DNA of 64,000 nt from contig JAKLGK010000008.1 of the NCBI GenBank assembly GCA_022710725.1, positions 247,212 through 311,211 on the forward strand, in the 5' to 3' direction. Shown here piece after piece: positions 41,700 through 54,400 of this stretch (its first letter is position 1; each line of letters opens with the position of its first letter). Origin of the DNA: Verrucomicrobiota bacterium (GTDB lineage: Bacteria; Verrucomicrobiota; Kiritimatiellia; CAIQIC01; JAGNIJ01). Made by a program: the position numbers and the translations under genes. The notes under the pieces are model-generated. The model was not told where the DNA came from and made no database searches. It worked only from the letters and a program-made list of their open reading frames with translations.

Positions 41700-44624
41700 G
41701 TGCCGGAGCCGTCGATCAGCACCTACATGTTGATCAAGGGCGAGTTCCAGGATCGTTCGATTTGGAATCCCTCGGTCGAGTTCGGTTGCGGCAGCATGAT
41801 CACCACGCTTGAAGAGTTGATGGACATGGCGCACGCCTTCTTCATGACCACCAACCTGCTCGACGAAACCACGCACGCGCTCATGATGGAACGAGTCAGC
41901 GCAACGGGCCTGGATCATTACGGGCGCGGCTGCAACTATGCCGAGGGCCTCGGCTGGGGCCACGACGGCACGATGTGGGGCGCACTCTCGACCGCCCGCG
42001 TGGACACGAACAACGGCGTGCGCCTCGCCGCCGTGATGAGCGGCCAGTACGAGGATGAGCGATTGATGGGCTCCTTTTTGGCGATGCGGAGCGCGCTGGG
42101 CCTGCTGAAGAACGCGCTCGGTTACGATGCCGGAACAGTTGGTCGTCACGAACCCGTGGTGTACCCGGTCCTCGGCGCGGCGCGGCAGGGGCACCCCTTC
42201 CGCTTTCAGCCGCTCTCCTTCAATTTTCCCACCAACTGGGCGGTGACCGGCCTGCCCGACGGCCTGACCTTCGATCCCGCCACCGGCGAGATCACCGGGG
42301 CCACGCCCATTCGCGGGACCCACGCCCTTACCGTCACGGCGCAGAACGCCTACGGGAGCGTCGAGGTCGAATTGGAGCTCGAGGTCCAGACCGGCTACAC
42401 CAACACCATCGCCGCCGTCTCCAACCATATCGTCGCCGCCATGGTGGAGGAGGGCACCATCGGCGTGTCCATCGCGCTCGTGGACGACCAGGAAATCGTC
42501 TGGGCGCAGGGATTCGGCTTCGCCGACCGCGAGGCGGGCCTCCCCGTCACTACCGACACCGTCTTCCACATCGGCTCCGTCTCCAAGGCCTTCACCGCCG
42601 CTCTCAATCTGCAATATGCCGAGCGCGGCTTGCTCGATCTCGACGCCCCCTTCACTAATTACACCCCCGACATCACGTGGATGGACCGCTACCCCGCCGC
42701 CCGCGCCATTACCGTGAAAGACCTCTTGACCCACCACTCCGGCCTCCCGGGCGACCTCATCCGCGCCGGGTTCCTGACCCAACCCCTCGGCCGCGGCTAT
42801 CTCGAAACCACCCACGACCTCGCGCAAACCTATCCCGTCCTCGAACCCGGCACCATCAACAACTACTGCAACGTCGGCTTCGTCCTCCTCGAAGGCGTCG
42901 CCGAGGCCGCCGCCGCCACCGAGGGCGATCCCCGCTCCTTCGCCGAACTCGCCAACGCCAGGCTGTTTGAAATTCTGGACATGGACGCAACCTCCTTCAA
43001 ATTCGACAAGCCTGCCATCTCGAACCATCTCGCCGTCCCCTACATGGGTGGCGAGCGCATGCCGCCCGAATACGTCGAAATCTACGGCACCGGCAGCATC
43101 TACAGCCGCCCCGTCGACATGGCCCAGTTCATGAAAGCCCTCTTTTCAGACACCCCCCTCGTCCTGCGCCCCGAAACCCGCGATCTCATGATCGCCGACC
43201 ATTCCACCAACGCGCCCTTTGATGCCTTCGAATGGGTCAAAACCGGCCTTGGCTGGGACACCGTCTCCGATCCGCGCCTCTCCTACGCCGGCCCCGCCGT
43301 CTGGAAAAACGGCGGCACCCTCGCCTACAGCGCCCAGTTCCTGTTCCTGCCCGAAAAGAAACTCGGCGTCGCCATCGCCGCCAGCTCTCCCAGCGGCATC
43401 CCCATGGCCGTCGATGCCCTGGCCCTCCAGCACGCCCTGCTCGAACGCGACGGCCTGCCCATCCCCACCAACGCCATCGCCTGGCCTACCAACCTCGCCG
43501 CCGTCTCGCAGGCCGAACTCGACGCCCTCGCCGGCGTCTATGTCGGCAGCGCCAACTATGATCTTGTCGAATCCCAGCCCGGCTTCCTCTCCTATCGCCG
43601 CAACGTGCCCGATGACGGCCTCTCCCTCCAAAACCTCCGCCTCCGCAGCGACGGCTGGTTCAGGTCCGACGACAAGCCCGACCATGCCATTTCCTTCACC
43701 AACGCCCACGGACGCAACCTCGTCCTGCATCGCCAGAACCACGGCTTCTACGATACGCCGTCCATCCTCGCCGAACGCTTCGCTCCGCCCCTCCTCCCCG
43801 CCGCCTGGTCCAACCGCCTTGGCCGGACCTGGATCGCCCGCAATGCCCCCCCCGACGACTACATACGGCTCCTCGGCGTCGCCCCCACGCTCCAATTCAT
43901 CTTTGAAGACAACCTCCTCCGCGTCAACCCCGGCGGTATCCTGGCCGATCGCGTCCTCGAACCCGACTCCGATGATCTCGCGTGGATCCCCGGCCTCGTC
44001 AACCGCGGCGATTCCGCCGTCCAGATCCTCCACCTCGGCGGCGTCGAACACGTCCTGTATGCTGGCTTCGTTTTCGGCCCCGAACCCGCTGACATTCCCC
44101 TCGCCGGCACTGCGTCCAACACCATCGCCGCCGAACGCTTCGCCGACTGGTACGCAATCCAGCCCGCCGGACCTCCCGCCCCCGTCGGTGGCGTGGACGA
44201 CATCCAGTACCAGCTCACCCTCTCCGATGCGCCAAACACCTTCCTCCTGCGCGTTTACGAAGCCGACGGCGTCACCCCCGTCGCCGAACGCACCGGCAAC
44301 GGAACGCTCGATTTTTCTTCCGGCAACACCCCTCTCCTGCTGAACCTCCAGCCCGGTTCGGACGGTCCCCCAACCGGCGCCTATCAAATCGACTTCTCCG
44401 TCCCCCTCCTCGTCCGCGCCCTCGCGGTGCATTCCTCCACCGTCGACATGGTCTGGCAAGGCCCCGCCAATACGCCCGTCACCGTTGAAGCCGCCGCCCA
44501 CCTTGACGCCACCAACACCTTCGCCGTCAGGACCAATCTCCCGCCCGATGCCTCCCTCCTGCGCCAGCAAATCCTTTCCCCCGATTCCGCCTCTCTACAA
44601 TTCTTCCGCCTCTCCTCGCCATAA
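41700..44624 (+). CDS. Exported tandem beta-lactamase-like protein, C-terminal part after a frameshift
   Basis: Open frame continuing the same gene (homology resumes at about 41612, before the GTG given as start). It completes the second lactamase-like domain (GWGHDGTMWG, third motif HDG), then a putative-Ig domain (about 42150-42390: GLPDGLTFDPATGEITG), then a third complete lactamase-like domain (numbered from 41700: S293VSK, Y389CN, K536NGG) and the same spacer and C-terminal beta domains as in the polyhydrolase (SAAWSNRLGRTW). The repaired protein would be about 1,886 residues with three lactamase-like domains, no S41 or alpha/beta hydrolase part. It is clearly a paralogue of the polyhydrolase. 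No ribosome site precedes 41700, so on its own it is probably not translated. Confidence 0.7.
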   Translation: MPEPSISTYMLIKGEFQDRSIWNPSVEFGCGSMITTLEELMDMAHAFFMTTNLLDETTHALMMERVSATGLDHYGRGCNYAEGLGWGHDGTMWGALSTARVDTNNGVRLAAVMSGQYEDERLMGSFLAMRSALGLLKNALGYDAGTVGRHEPVVYPVLGAARQGHPFRFQPLSFNFPTNWAVTGLPDGLTFDPATGEITGATPIRGTHALTVTAQNAYGSVEVELELEVQTGYTNTIAAVSNHIVAAMVEEGTIGVSIALVDDQEIVWAQGFGFADREAGLPVTTDTVFHIGSVSKAFTAALNLQYAERGLLDLDAPFTNYTPDITWMDRYPAARAITVKDLLTHHSGLPGDLIRAGFLTQPLGRGYLETTHDLAQTYPVLEPGTINNYCNVGFVLLEGVAEAAAATEGDPRSFAELANARLFEILDMDATSFKFDKPAISNHLAVPYMGGERMPPEYVEIYGTGSIYSRPVDMAQFMKALFSDTPLVLRPETRDLMIADHSTNAPFDAFEWVKTGLGWDTVSDPRLSYAGPAVWKNGGTLAYSAQFLFLPEKKLGVAIAASSPSGIPMAVDALALQHALLERDGLPIPTNAIAWPTNLAAVSQAELDALAGVYVGSANYDLVESQPGFLSYRRNVPDDGLSLQNLRLRSDGWFRSDDKPDHAISFTNAHGRNLVLHRQNHGFYDTPSILAERFAPPLLPAAWSNRLGRTWIARNAPPDDYIRLLGVAPTLQFIFEDNLLRVNPGGILADRVLEPDSDDLAWIPGLVNRGDSAVQILHLGGVEHVLYAGFVFGPEPADIPLAGTASNTIAAERFADWYAIQPAGPPAPVGGVDDIQYQLTLSDAPNTFLLRVYEADGVTPVAERTGNGTLDFSSGNTPLLLNLQPGSDGPPTGAYQIDFSVPLLVRALAVHSSTVDMVWQGPANTPVTVEAAAHLDATNTFAVRTNLPPDASLLRQQILSPDSASLQFFRLSSP

Positions 44625-44697
44625 TCCCTGCGCCCTCGCCGATCTTCCTTCGCATGATTAACTTCGGCCCGCGCGGTCTCGTCCCCGCCTCGCGGGA

Positions 44698-45444
44698 GGG
44701 GTCACGTCTCCATATTCATCAATGGATAGTCAAGGCCGGTTGTGGGAATCGGAAGGCATGGCGCGACCCTTGCGGATCAACATGGCGGGCGGCTGGCGCC
44801 ACCGCCCCTCGCGGGGACAGAAGCGGGAGCCCATCTACGATCGAGATCGCCAGGAGTTTCTGGACCGGCTGGAGGAGATGACGAAGCGCTACGGCGTGGG
44901 AGCCCACGCATACGTGCTGAGGCCGAACCACTACCATCTGCTGATCCGCACGCCCAAGGCGAATGCCAGCGCGGCGATGCAGCGGCTGAACAACGGCTAC
45001 GGAATGTGGTGAAACCGAAGGCGAGGGCCGGTGGGCCACGTGTTCCAGGGACGGTTCAAGAGCATCGTGGAGGAAAAAGGGCATGGGTTGCTAGAGGTTA
45101 GTCTGTACCTGCACTGCAATCCGGTGGCGGTGAAGCGATTGGGATAGGGAAAGAGGGAGACGGCCTCGGTTGTGCGGGAAACGAGGGGAATGGGAGGACG
45201 TCGTCAAGGCGGTGGAGAAGGGGACGGGCGAGTCCTGGACGAGCTTCGTAGACCGGCACGGGGATTGGGCGTTGTGGGTGGCGCGCCGGCGGGCAGGGCT
45301 GACGCTGACGGAACTGGGACGGATGGACTGCTCCGCCGTGAGCGAAGCAACACGCTCGCTTCGAGCGTCGGAGCCTCCGCCTGCCCGTCGTCCGCCGAGC
45401 CAGGGCCGCCGTGTTTCAATTGTTGAATATGGAGACGCGACCCT
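44698..45444 (+). mobile_element. Decayed RAYT/Y1 transposase element with terminal inverted repeats
   Basis: A 747-base unit whose ends are inverted copies: left 44698-44722 and right 45420-45444, sharing TGAATATGGAGACG and GACCC, about 22 of 24 positions. Between them lies a broken Y1 (HUH) transposase gene. Such single-strand transposases recognise hairpin ends. It sits between the lactamase operon and the giant MBG gene. Confidence 0.7.
44758..45375 (+). pseudogene. REP-associated tyrosine transposase (Y1, HUH type), inactivated
   Basis: Starts MARPLRINMAGGWRH, the usual RAYT opening. The HUH motif is intact (HAYVLRPNHYHLLIRTP) and the catalytic Tyr lies in LNNGYGMW. An in-frame TGA at 45010-45012 replaces the codon between W and NRRRGPVGHVFQGRFKS; a TAG follows at 45145-45147; then the frame shifts by +1 and the C-terminal DnaA-like helix-turn-helix region continues (ESWTSFVDRHGDWALWVARR, LTLTELGRMDCSAV). 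So it is the long RAYT form, killed by two stops and a frameshift. RAYTs are linked to REP palindromes; whether this one made the palindromes in this window is open. Confidence 0.85.
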
Positions 45445-45493
45445 GTTCTCCGCCAGAACTGGGAAGCCTGATCTTTCGCTGCCGGTCGCCGTG

Positions 45494-48400
45494 CTACGGC
45501 AGGTGGACCCGCAGGCGGTACAGCTTCAGCGCCGTGGCGTCCAGCACGTTCGTCATGGAGATCCAGCCGGTTTCGGTGGTCAGGTTGGTCAGGCCTTCCA
45601 CCGGTGCCCAGTTCTGCCACGGGTAGTCCGTGTCGAATTCCACGTCATACACGCGGCCCGTAGCCGCCGGCCAGCTCAATAGATGGCCGATCACGTCGCA
45701 GAAAGTCTGCGTGACCTCTTCAAACGGTGATTCGCTATTCGTCCACACGACATCGTAGCAGTTGGTCCCATAGACTTCCGAAATGCGCGCCACGTGCAGG
45801 AACGACAGGCCGTTTGTCGGATCGGTGTTCATGACGAACTCGTCCCCGGTCGGAATGGCATCCCCGTCCGGGTCGTCGTTCACCGCGTCCTCGAAGTCGT
45901 TGGTGATGCCGAATTGCGCCAGCCACCAGTGCGGCGTCGGCCGGTTAGTCGTCCAGAGCGCCGTGAACCAGGCCGTCACGGATTTCGCCCCGTCCATCAC
46001 CAGATTCAGCGGGTTGGTGAACTCGTCGGGCCCCGCCACGTCGCCGGTCCAGTTGGTGAACACAAAATACGGATCCGGCAGGGCCTCGATGCTCACCGGT
46101 TCGTTGTTGGTGAACCACCCGCCGAGTCGGTCCACCGACCCGTTCGGCCCGGCGCCGGATTCCAGCCGGTACTCCGTCCGCCACAGCCATGTGAGCGTGG
46201 CGGAGTTGATGACCGTCACCACCGCCTGGGTGCCGTCGCCATGGTCCGGCGCCAGGCCCTCGGTAGCGACCCATCCGGCGCAGACGTACTGCGTGGTCCC
46301 CCGCGTGTCGGGCGACTGCGCCTGGTTGGTGATCACGGTCCCTTCCACGTACGCATGGCGGCCCGTCGTCGGCACGGTTATGCCGTACGGCGATTCGATG
46401 TCCACGGTCACGATGGCCAGGACGGTGTAATGGTTCGTCACGTCCGGAGCAGGATTCCAGTTCGCGGCGCCCGCCTGCGAGGCCACGATGATTGCTTCGC
46501 CCGGTCCGGTGAACGTCAGGTTCGTGCCGTCGTTGATGACGCCCGGATCGCCGCCGACCGCGAAGGAGACCGGCAATCCGCTCGACGCCGAGGCGCTCAA
46601 GCCCACCGCCGCGTCTTCAACGAAAACACTGCCGTTGGTCGGCAGGAAATCGGTGATAATTTGATCTGCTTTCGACACGACGAGCGTATCCGCGGCGGAC
46701 CCTTCGTAGTTGACGTCGTTGATCGTGCCGGTCACGGCGTAGCTGCCCGCATTGGTCGGGGCCCAGGCGTTGCCGTCGTAGGTGAACTCCACCACTAGCC
46801 CCGCCGGATCGCTCGTGGCCGTTACGCTCTTCGCTGTGCCGTCGTAGGCCTGGGCGAGGTTCTGCAAGAACACGCCCGCCACGCCCTTCGACACCACCAG
46901 CGTGTCCGCGACGCTGCCTTGGTAATTGATGTCGTTGACCGTGCCCGTCACGGCGTAGCTGCCGACGTTGGTCGGCGCCCAGGCGTTGCCGTCGTAGGTG
47001 AACTCGACCGTCAGCCCCGCCGGCATCGTCGTCGCCGTCACGCTCTTCGCTGTGCCGTCGTAGGTCTGGGCCAGGTCCAGCAGGTACACCTGCGCCGCCG
47101 CCTTGCCCACGGTGTAGGTGTTGGTCACATCGGCGGCCGGATCCCAGTTCGCGTCGCCGGGCTGCGAGGCGACGACGAGAACCTCGCCGGCGCCGGTGAA
47201 CGTCAGGTTCGTCCCGTCACTAATGACGCCCGGTCCGCCGTTCGTCGCGAAGCTCACGGCCAGCCCGCTCGACGCCGCGGCCGAGAGCCCCGCCGCGTCG
47301 GTCGTCACGAACACGCTGCCGTTCGTCGGCAGGAAGTCCGCGATGGTCTGGCCCGCCTTGTTAATCGTCAGCGTATCCGACGCCGAGCCCTCATAGTTCG
47401 CGTCGTTCACCGTGCCGGTCACCGCGTAAGCGCCCGCGTTCGTCGGCGCCCAGGTGTTGCCGTCGTAGGTGAACTCAACCGTCAGCCCCGCCGGCATCGT
47501 CGTCGCCGTCACGCTCTTCGCCGCGCCGTCGTAGGTCTGCGCCAGGTCCAGCAGGTACACCTGCGCCGCCGCTTTGCCCACGGTGTAGACATTGGTCACT
47601 TCGGCCGCCGGGTTCCAGTTCGCGTCGCCCGCCTGCGAGGCCACCACGAGCGCCTCCCCCGCGCCGGTGAACGCCAGGTTCGTCCCGTCACTGATGACGC
47701 CCGGTCCGCCGTTCGTCGCGAAGCTCACCGCCAGCCCGCTCGACGCCGCGGCCGAAAGCCCCGCCGCGTCGGTCGTTACGAACACGCTGCCGTTCGTCGG
47801 CAGGAAGTCCGCGATGGTCTGGCCCGCCTTGTTAATCGTCAGCGTATCCGACGCCGAGCCCTCATAGTTCGCGTCGTTCACCGTGCCGGTCACCGCGTAA
47901 GCGCCCGCGTTCGTCGGCGCGGTTGCCGACCCATCGTACGTGAACTCTACCGTCAACCCCGCCGGCATGGTCGTCGCTGTTACGCTCTTCGCCGTACCAT
48001 CGTAGGTCTGGGCCAGGTCCAGCAGGTACACCTGCGCCGCCGCTTTGCCCACGGTGTAGACATTGGTCACTTCGGCCGCCGGGTTCCAGTTCGCGTCGCC
48101 CGCCTGCGAGGCCACCACGAGCACATCCCCCGCGCCGGTGAACGCCAGGTTCGTCCCGTCGCTGATGACGCCCGGTCCGCCGTTCGTCGCGAAGCTCACC
48201 AACAACCCGCTCGACGCCGCGGCCGAGAGCCCGACGTCGTCGGTCACCACGAATACACTGCCGTTGGTCGGCAGGAAGTCCGTAATGGTTTGGCCGGCCT
48301 TGTTGATCGTCAGCGTGTCCGACGCCGAGCCCTCGTAGTTCGCGTCATTCACCGTGCCCGTCACGGCGTAGCTGCCCGCCGCCGTCGGCGCGGTTGCCGA

Positions 48401-51400
48401 CCCATCGTACGTGAACTCCACCGTCAAGCCCGCCGGCATCGTCGTGGCCGTCACGCTCTTCGCCGTGCCGTCGTAGGTCTGGGCCAGGTCCAGCAGGTAC
48501 ACCTGCGCCGCCGCTTTGCCCACGGTGTAGACATTGGTCACTTCGGCCGCCGGGTTCCAGTTCGCGTCGCCCGCCTGCGAGGCCACCACGAGCACGTCCC
48601 CCGCGCCGGCAAACGCCATGTTCGTCCCGTCACTAATGACGCCCGGTCCGCCGTTCGTCGCGAAGCTCACGGCCAGCCCGCTCGACGCCGCGGCCGAGAG
48701 CCCCGCCGCGTCGGTCGTCACGAACACGCTGCCGTTCGTCGGCAGGAAGTCCGCGATGGTCTGGCCCGCCTTGTTAATCGTCAGCGTATCCGACGCCGAA
48801 CCCTCGTAGTTCGCGTCATTGACCGTGCCCGTCACCGCGTAGCTGCCCGCGTTTGTCGGCGCCCAAGCATGGCCGTCGTAGGTGAACTCGACCGTCAGCC
48901 CCGCCGGCATCGTCGTCGCCGTCACGCTCTTCGCCGCGCCGTCGTAGGTCTGGGCCAGGTCCAGCAGGTACACCTGCGCCGCCGCTTTGCCCACGGTGTA
49001 GACATTGGTCACTTCGGCCGCCGGGTTCCAGTTCGCGTCGCCCGCCTGCGAGGCCACCACGAGCACATCCCCCGCGCCGGCAAACGCCATGTTCGTCCCG
49101 TCACTAATGACGCCCGGTCCGCCGTTCGTCGCGAAGCTCACGGCCAGCCCGCTCGACGCCGTGGCCGACAGCCCGACGTCGTCGGTCACCACGAACACGC
49201 TGCCGTTCGTCGGCAGGAAGTCCGCAAGGGTCTGGCCGGCCTTGTTGATCGTCAGCGTGTCCGACGCCGAACCCTCGTAGTTCGCGTCATTGACCGTGCC
49301 CGTCACCGCGTAGCTGTCCGCCGCCGTCGGCGCGGTTGCCGACCCATCGTACGTGAACTCCACCGTCAAGCCCGCCGGCATCGTCGTCGCTGTTACGCTC
49401 TTCGCCGCGCCGTCGTAGGTCTGGGTCAGGTCCAGCAAATAGACCTCGGCCACAGCCTTGGAGGCCACCACCGCGCCCGTCACGGACGCTTCAAAGTACA
49501 GGTCATCCTGCGCCTTGGTGGCGCGAATCTCGATGGTTCCGCTGCTGTTCGTCACCGCCAGATTCGTGTCATCCACCAGGATTCCCGGACCGCTCAAGAC
49601 CTCGAAGCTCGCCGCGCCCGTGCCCGAGCCGCCGGAGACGGTGAGCGCGTTGGTCGTGAGATACGCCTGGGGACTCGCCGGGTTGAACACCAGCGAGGCC
49701 TGGTGTTCGCGCAGATACTCGAAGGCGTTGCTCTTCACCGTCTCGCCGAAACTCGTTGAGAACACCCGCACGTCGCCAACGCCGGCGGCGGCCGCCTGCC
49801 CGGCGATGACGACGATTTGCGTTGCGCTCTGGCTCTGAATGGCCGCGCTCATCCCGCACAACGTCACGTTGGTCGCGTCGGTACCATTGCATAAGTTCGT
49901 GCCGCTGATGACCACTTCGTAGCCGCCGGTCCAGGATCCGCTTTCGGGCAATACCCCGCTTGCGCCAGGAAGGTTGGTCTGGCCAGCCTGGAGGGTCTGG
50001 CCGTCCACGCTCACGAAGGCCAACCGCCGGACGGAGAAAGTATCCGTATCGTTACGGGAAGCCTCCACCCAGCCATAACGGTAATCAGCCTGCCCGTCGA
50101 ACTGGAAGCGGATGCCGAAATACCCATAGATGCCATCCGTCCATTCAATCATGTTGAACGACATGGCGTCCACGTTCCACCAACTCAGCGTGCCGTTGAT
50201 GTCCGATCCGGAGTCCAGATTGTCCACCGTGGTTCCGGTAAAGACGACCTGCGGCAACAACGCCTGGGTCCAGTTCCAGCGCTCGAGTGTCTGCGTCATC
50301 ATGTCGGAATTGAGCACGAGCACGTTATCACCCGCCAAGGCATTGGAGATGTAGCCGTCACCCATCAGATCGCCCAGGAAGATGCTCCACCCGGTCAGGG
50401 GCGCGGAGGAAATATCCACCACCTTGACGCCTTGGCCGCTTCCGATCCTTCCCGCCGGATTGTACGTGTACGCCCCCGCAAAGGTGATGTCGCCGTGTTC
50501 CTCGGTCTGCACCACGATGTCCACCGTGCCGGTCGTGCCCAGCGCCGGAGCGGTGATCAGCACCACGTTCGCCGCCTGGGGAAGGAAGGGAGCGGACACT
50601 CCTCCCACCGTCACGTTGGTGATGGTGCCGAAGACGCCGTTGATGATCGCGATCGTATTCCCACCCGCGAACGGCCCGATGTTGGGAGCCGCCTGGAATC
50701 CCGCGCCCGTCAGACCGAAGGCATAGCTGGGGAGAGGGCTGTTGTTGTCCACATAGCAGGTCGGCGTGAACGACCCGACATTCGAAGCCGTAAAGACCAC
50801 CGGGAAGTTGCTCGCCGTCCCGGGTTCGACCGTCAGCCCCACCAGCGCCGATACATTAAAGTATGCCGCGCCCTCGCCGTCGTTCGTGGCGGCGGTGATC
50901 AGCAACGCCTCGTTGCCAAAGTTGGTCACCGTGAAGATGTTTGTCACCACCGCGCCGAGCGCGGCCGGAGCGAAAGCCGGACCGGAAATCCCGATGCCCG
51001 AAGCTGTGTAGGTGAAGCCATTCGACTTCACCGTCTCGCCCTGGCTCGTCGAGAACACGCGCACGTCGCCGAGGATGGCCCCCGCGGTCGCCCCCGCCGT
51101 CACCACGATCTGCGTCGCGCTCTGGCTTTGGATGGCCGCCGACACCCCGCATAGCGTCACGTTGGTGATGTCGCCGCCGTTGCCGAGATGAATGCCGTAG
51201 ATCGTGACCACATCCCCGCTACTCCCGGACGTCGGCAACACGCCGCCGCTGTAGCCTCCCAAGCCCTTCCAGACATTGGTATGCACGGTGGATCCCGTAT
51301 CGCCGCCGACAACATACATATTCGTTCCCAAAGCGCCGCAGCCGGCGGACGAACGCGCCTGCGGAAGTGAGACAACTTCCATCCAGGTTTCGCCATCATA

Positions 51401-54400
51401 TCGGAACGTGTTGGACGAGGCGTTGCTGCCGGTCCATCCGGAGATCGCGTAGATGAACCCGCCGACCGTATATGTCACCATACTGCAAAGCGATTGCGGC
51501 AGTCCTGCTGTTTCGGTCCAATTAGTTCCATCGAAACGATAGACATTGGTATAGGTGGTGCCGGCCTGTTTCCCGCCGATGGAATAGAGTTGATCATCCA
51601 GCACGGCGGCCGTATTGTAGCTACGCGTCGACGGCAACCCTTTGGTCTCGGTCCAGGAAACCCCGTCGAACCGGTAAACGTTGGTGCACGCAGTGCCGCC
51701 GACCTCCCCGCCCATGACATACAGGGCATTTCGCCAGTAAGCCAAAGCAATCGCAGTGCGGTCTGCCGGCAATCCGGCGACTTCACTCCACACGCCGCCG
51801 GAATACATGTAAACATTGGTTCTCGCGCTAGAATTATAGCTGCCGCCAACAACGTACAGGTTCCCGTTCAGCTCGGCCGCCCGGCAATCCACGCGAGGCT
51901 GCGGCAAGCCGGCCACCTCACTCCAGGTGGCGCCGTCGAAGCAAGTGACATTGGTAACCGTCGAGGAAGCGTTCCGTCCGCCAGCAACATACAGCTTATT
52001 GCTCACCACCCCGGCGCCAAATGCCGCTTGTCCGTAGGGCAGGCCGACAACTTCGACCCAACCGGTTAAAGATCCGGGCCGCCCGATCAAGCCCGCCGGA
52101 TTCACCATGTACGCCCCCGCCAGGGTGATGTCGCCGCCATCCGTCTGGATCACGACATCCTTCACCCCCGCCGATCCCGTCGCGGGCACGACAATCGTCA
52201 CCCAGTCACTGCCCGAGGCCTGGACGGACGCCGCGACCCCGCCCACCAGCACGTTCGTGATCGTGCCGAAGTGGCCGTTCGTAATAGTGATCGTGTTTCC
52301 GCCGGCGTAAGGACCGGTCCACATGTCGAGCGCATATACATGGAGGGTGTTGGTCACCTCCGGCGCGGGGTTCCACGTCGCGTCGCCCGCTTGCGAGGCG
52401 ACGACGAGCACCTCGCCCGCGCCGGTGAACGAGAGGTTCGTGCCGTCGCTGATGACGCCGGGTCCGCCGTTCGTCACGAAGCTCACCGCCAGCCCGCTCG
52501 ACGCCGTGGCCGCCAGCCCCGCCACGGCGTTCGTCGGCTGCGCGCCGATGGGCGGGAACGTGATCGTCTGATCCTGCTTGCCGGACTGACCCGCCAGGTT
52601 CAGCACGAACGGGTTGTCGCCGCCCCCGTCGTGCGCGATATGCACCGCCACGGTGGCCGTTCCGCCCGCGGACGGCGCGAACGCCACGACGAAATCCGCC
52701 GTGTCGCCCGCATTGACGGACGCCGGACCGCTCACCACCAGGAAGCCTTCCGAGCCGTTGGTGGTCCATCCGGTCAGCGTGAGCGTCTCATTGCCGCCGT
52801 TGGTGATGGCCAACGTGTTGGTGACCGCCCCGCCGGGCAAGACCAACCCAAAATCCGTGCCCTTGGACTCGGAGGCCGCTTCGTCGGAAGCGATCTCCGC
52901 CCCATTCGTCCCCCGCAGGCCCAAAAAGGCGCCGTTATAGGTGAAGGCATTCGACTTCACCGTTTCGCCGTAACTTTCGGAATAGACGCGGACATCGCCA
53001 AGCCCCGCGGCCCATGAAACGCCCGCGACCACCACCACCTGCGTCGCGGACTGGCTGACCATCGAGGCGCCACTCACGCCGCACAGCGTCACATTCGTGA
53101 TGTCGCTGCCGCTGCCGAGATTGCTGCCCGTGATAACCACTTCATAGCCGCCGGTGACGGAGCCGGAGGATGGTTCCACGCCGGAGGAAGCCACGTCCTC
53201 CGTACCATACTTTGCCACATACCACGTATCCGTGCCCGCGCCGTCATCCTGGTAGGCGATCCTGAAGAAGCCGCCGGCGCACAGATCGCTGTTGTTCGTA
53301 TTGACCGTCAAGGCGAGCGCCGTGTCGCTGAGGCCGCACCCCATGTTGGTCCAGTGCGTCCCGTTCCACATGGCGATGCGCTTGGTGGCGAGTTTCGGGG
53401 CGGACTTGTCCGGTTCGGTCGAGAGGTAGGTGTTCGTGAACGCACCGGCCGCGTAGAGCGTGCCGTTCGTGTCAACGGCCAGGGCATAAACCCAGTTGTT
53501 GAAACCCGAGCCGACGTTGGTGAGGGACTGTGAAACCGGATCCCATTTCACGACATAGTTCGCAAGCTGCTTGTTGCCCGCGCTATCGGTGTAGTTCGTG
53601 AACCAGCCGCCGATGTAGAGTTCGCCGCCGGCCGGGTGAAGCGCCATGCAGGTCGCGCGGTTACCCAGACCCCGCGCCATGTTGGTCCAACGCGTGCCAT
53701 TCCATTGGGCAATGAAATTGAGATGAACCGATTCGTTGGTCGGATAATGATTGGTGAACGAGCCTCCGACGTACAGGTGATCGCGGTCCCGGTCATAGGC
53801 CGCCGTCAGGGGCACGTTGCGGAAGCCCCCCTGCATGTTCGTCCAGCCGACGCCGTCGTATTGGGCGACGTAATTCACACTGCCGACCCGGCCATCGGTG
53901 TTGGTGAAATAGCCGACGGCGACGACGGTATTGCTCTTGTAGGGCTCCATCCAGTTCACGTAGCCGTTGATGGTCGGGGTGAAACCCAAGCCCATCCTGT
54001 TCGTATCGCCGGCAGCCGGCGGGCGTCCCATGGGGTTCCAGTTCGTGCCGTCCCACCGGCCCACCGCCAAACCGCCGATGCCGCCGATGTTCGTGAAATA
54101 GCCGCCCGCGTACACGCCGTACGCCCCCCCCTTGATGCAATTCACATTGGCGGCCTTCGGCACCCCGATCCCCATGCTGTTCCAATTCGTGCCGTCGTAC
54201 CGTGCGACGCGGGCGCAATTGGACCCGCCGGCATTGGTGAACGCGCCGCTGATATAGAGGTTGTTGCCGTAGTAATTCATCCCGTAAATCGTGTTGTTCG
54301 CGCCGATGGCGTTCGTTTGGCCGGGAACGAGCTCTTTCCCGACGGCGCTCCACCTCTTCACGGACACGCTGCTCCCGATCTCGCCCGCCGCGTTGACGGT

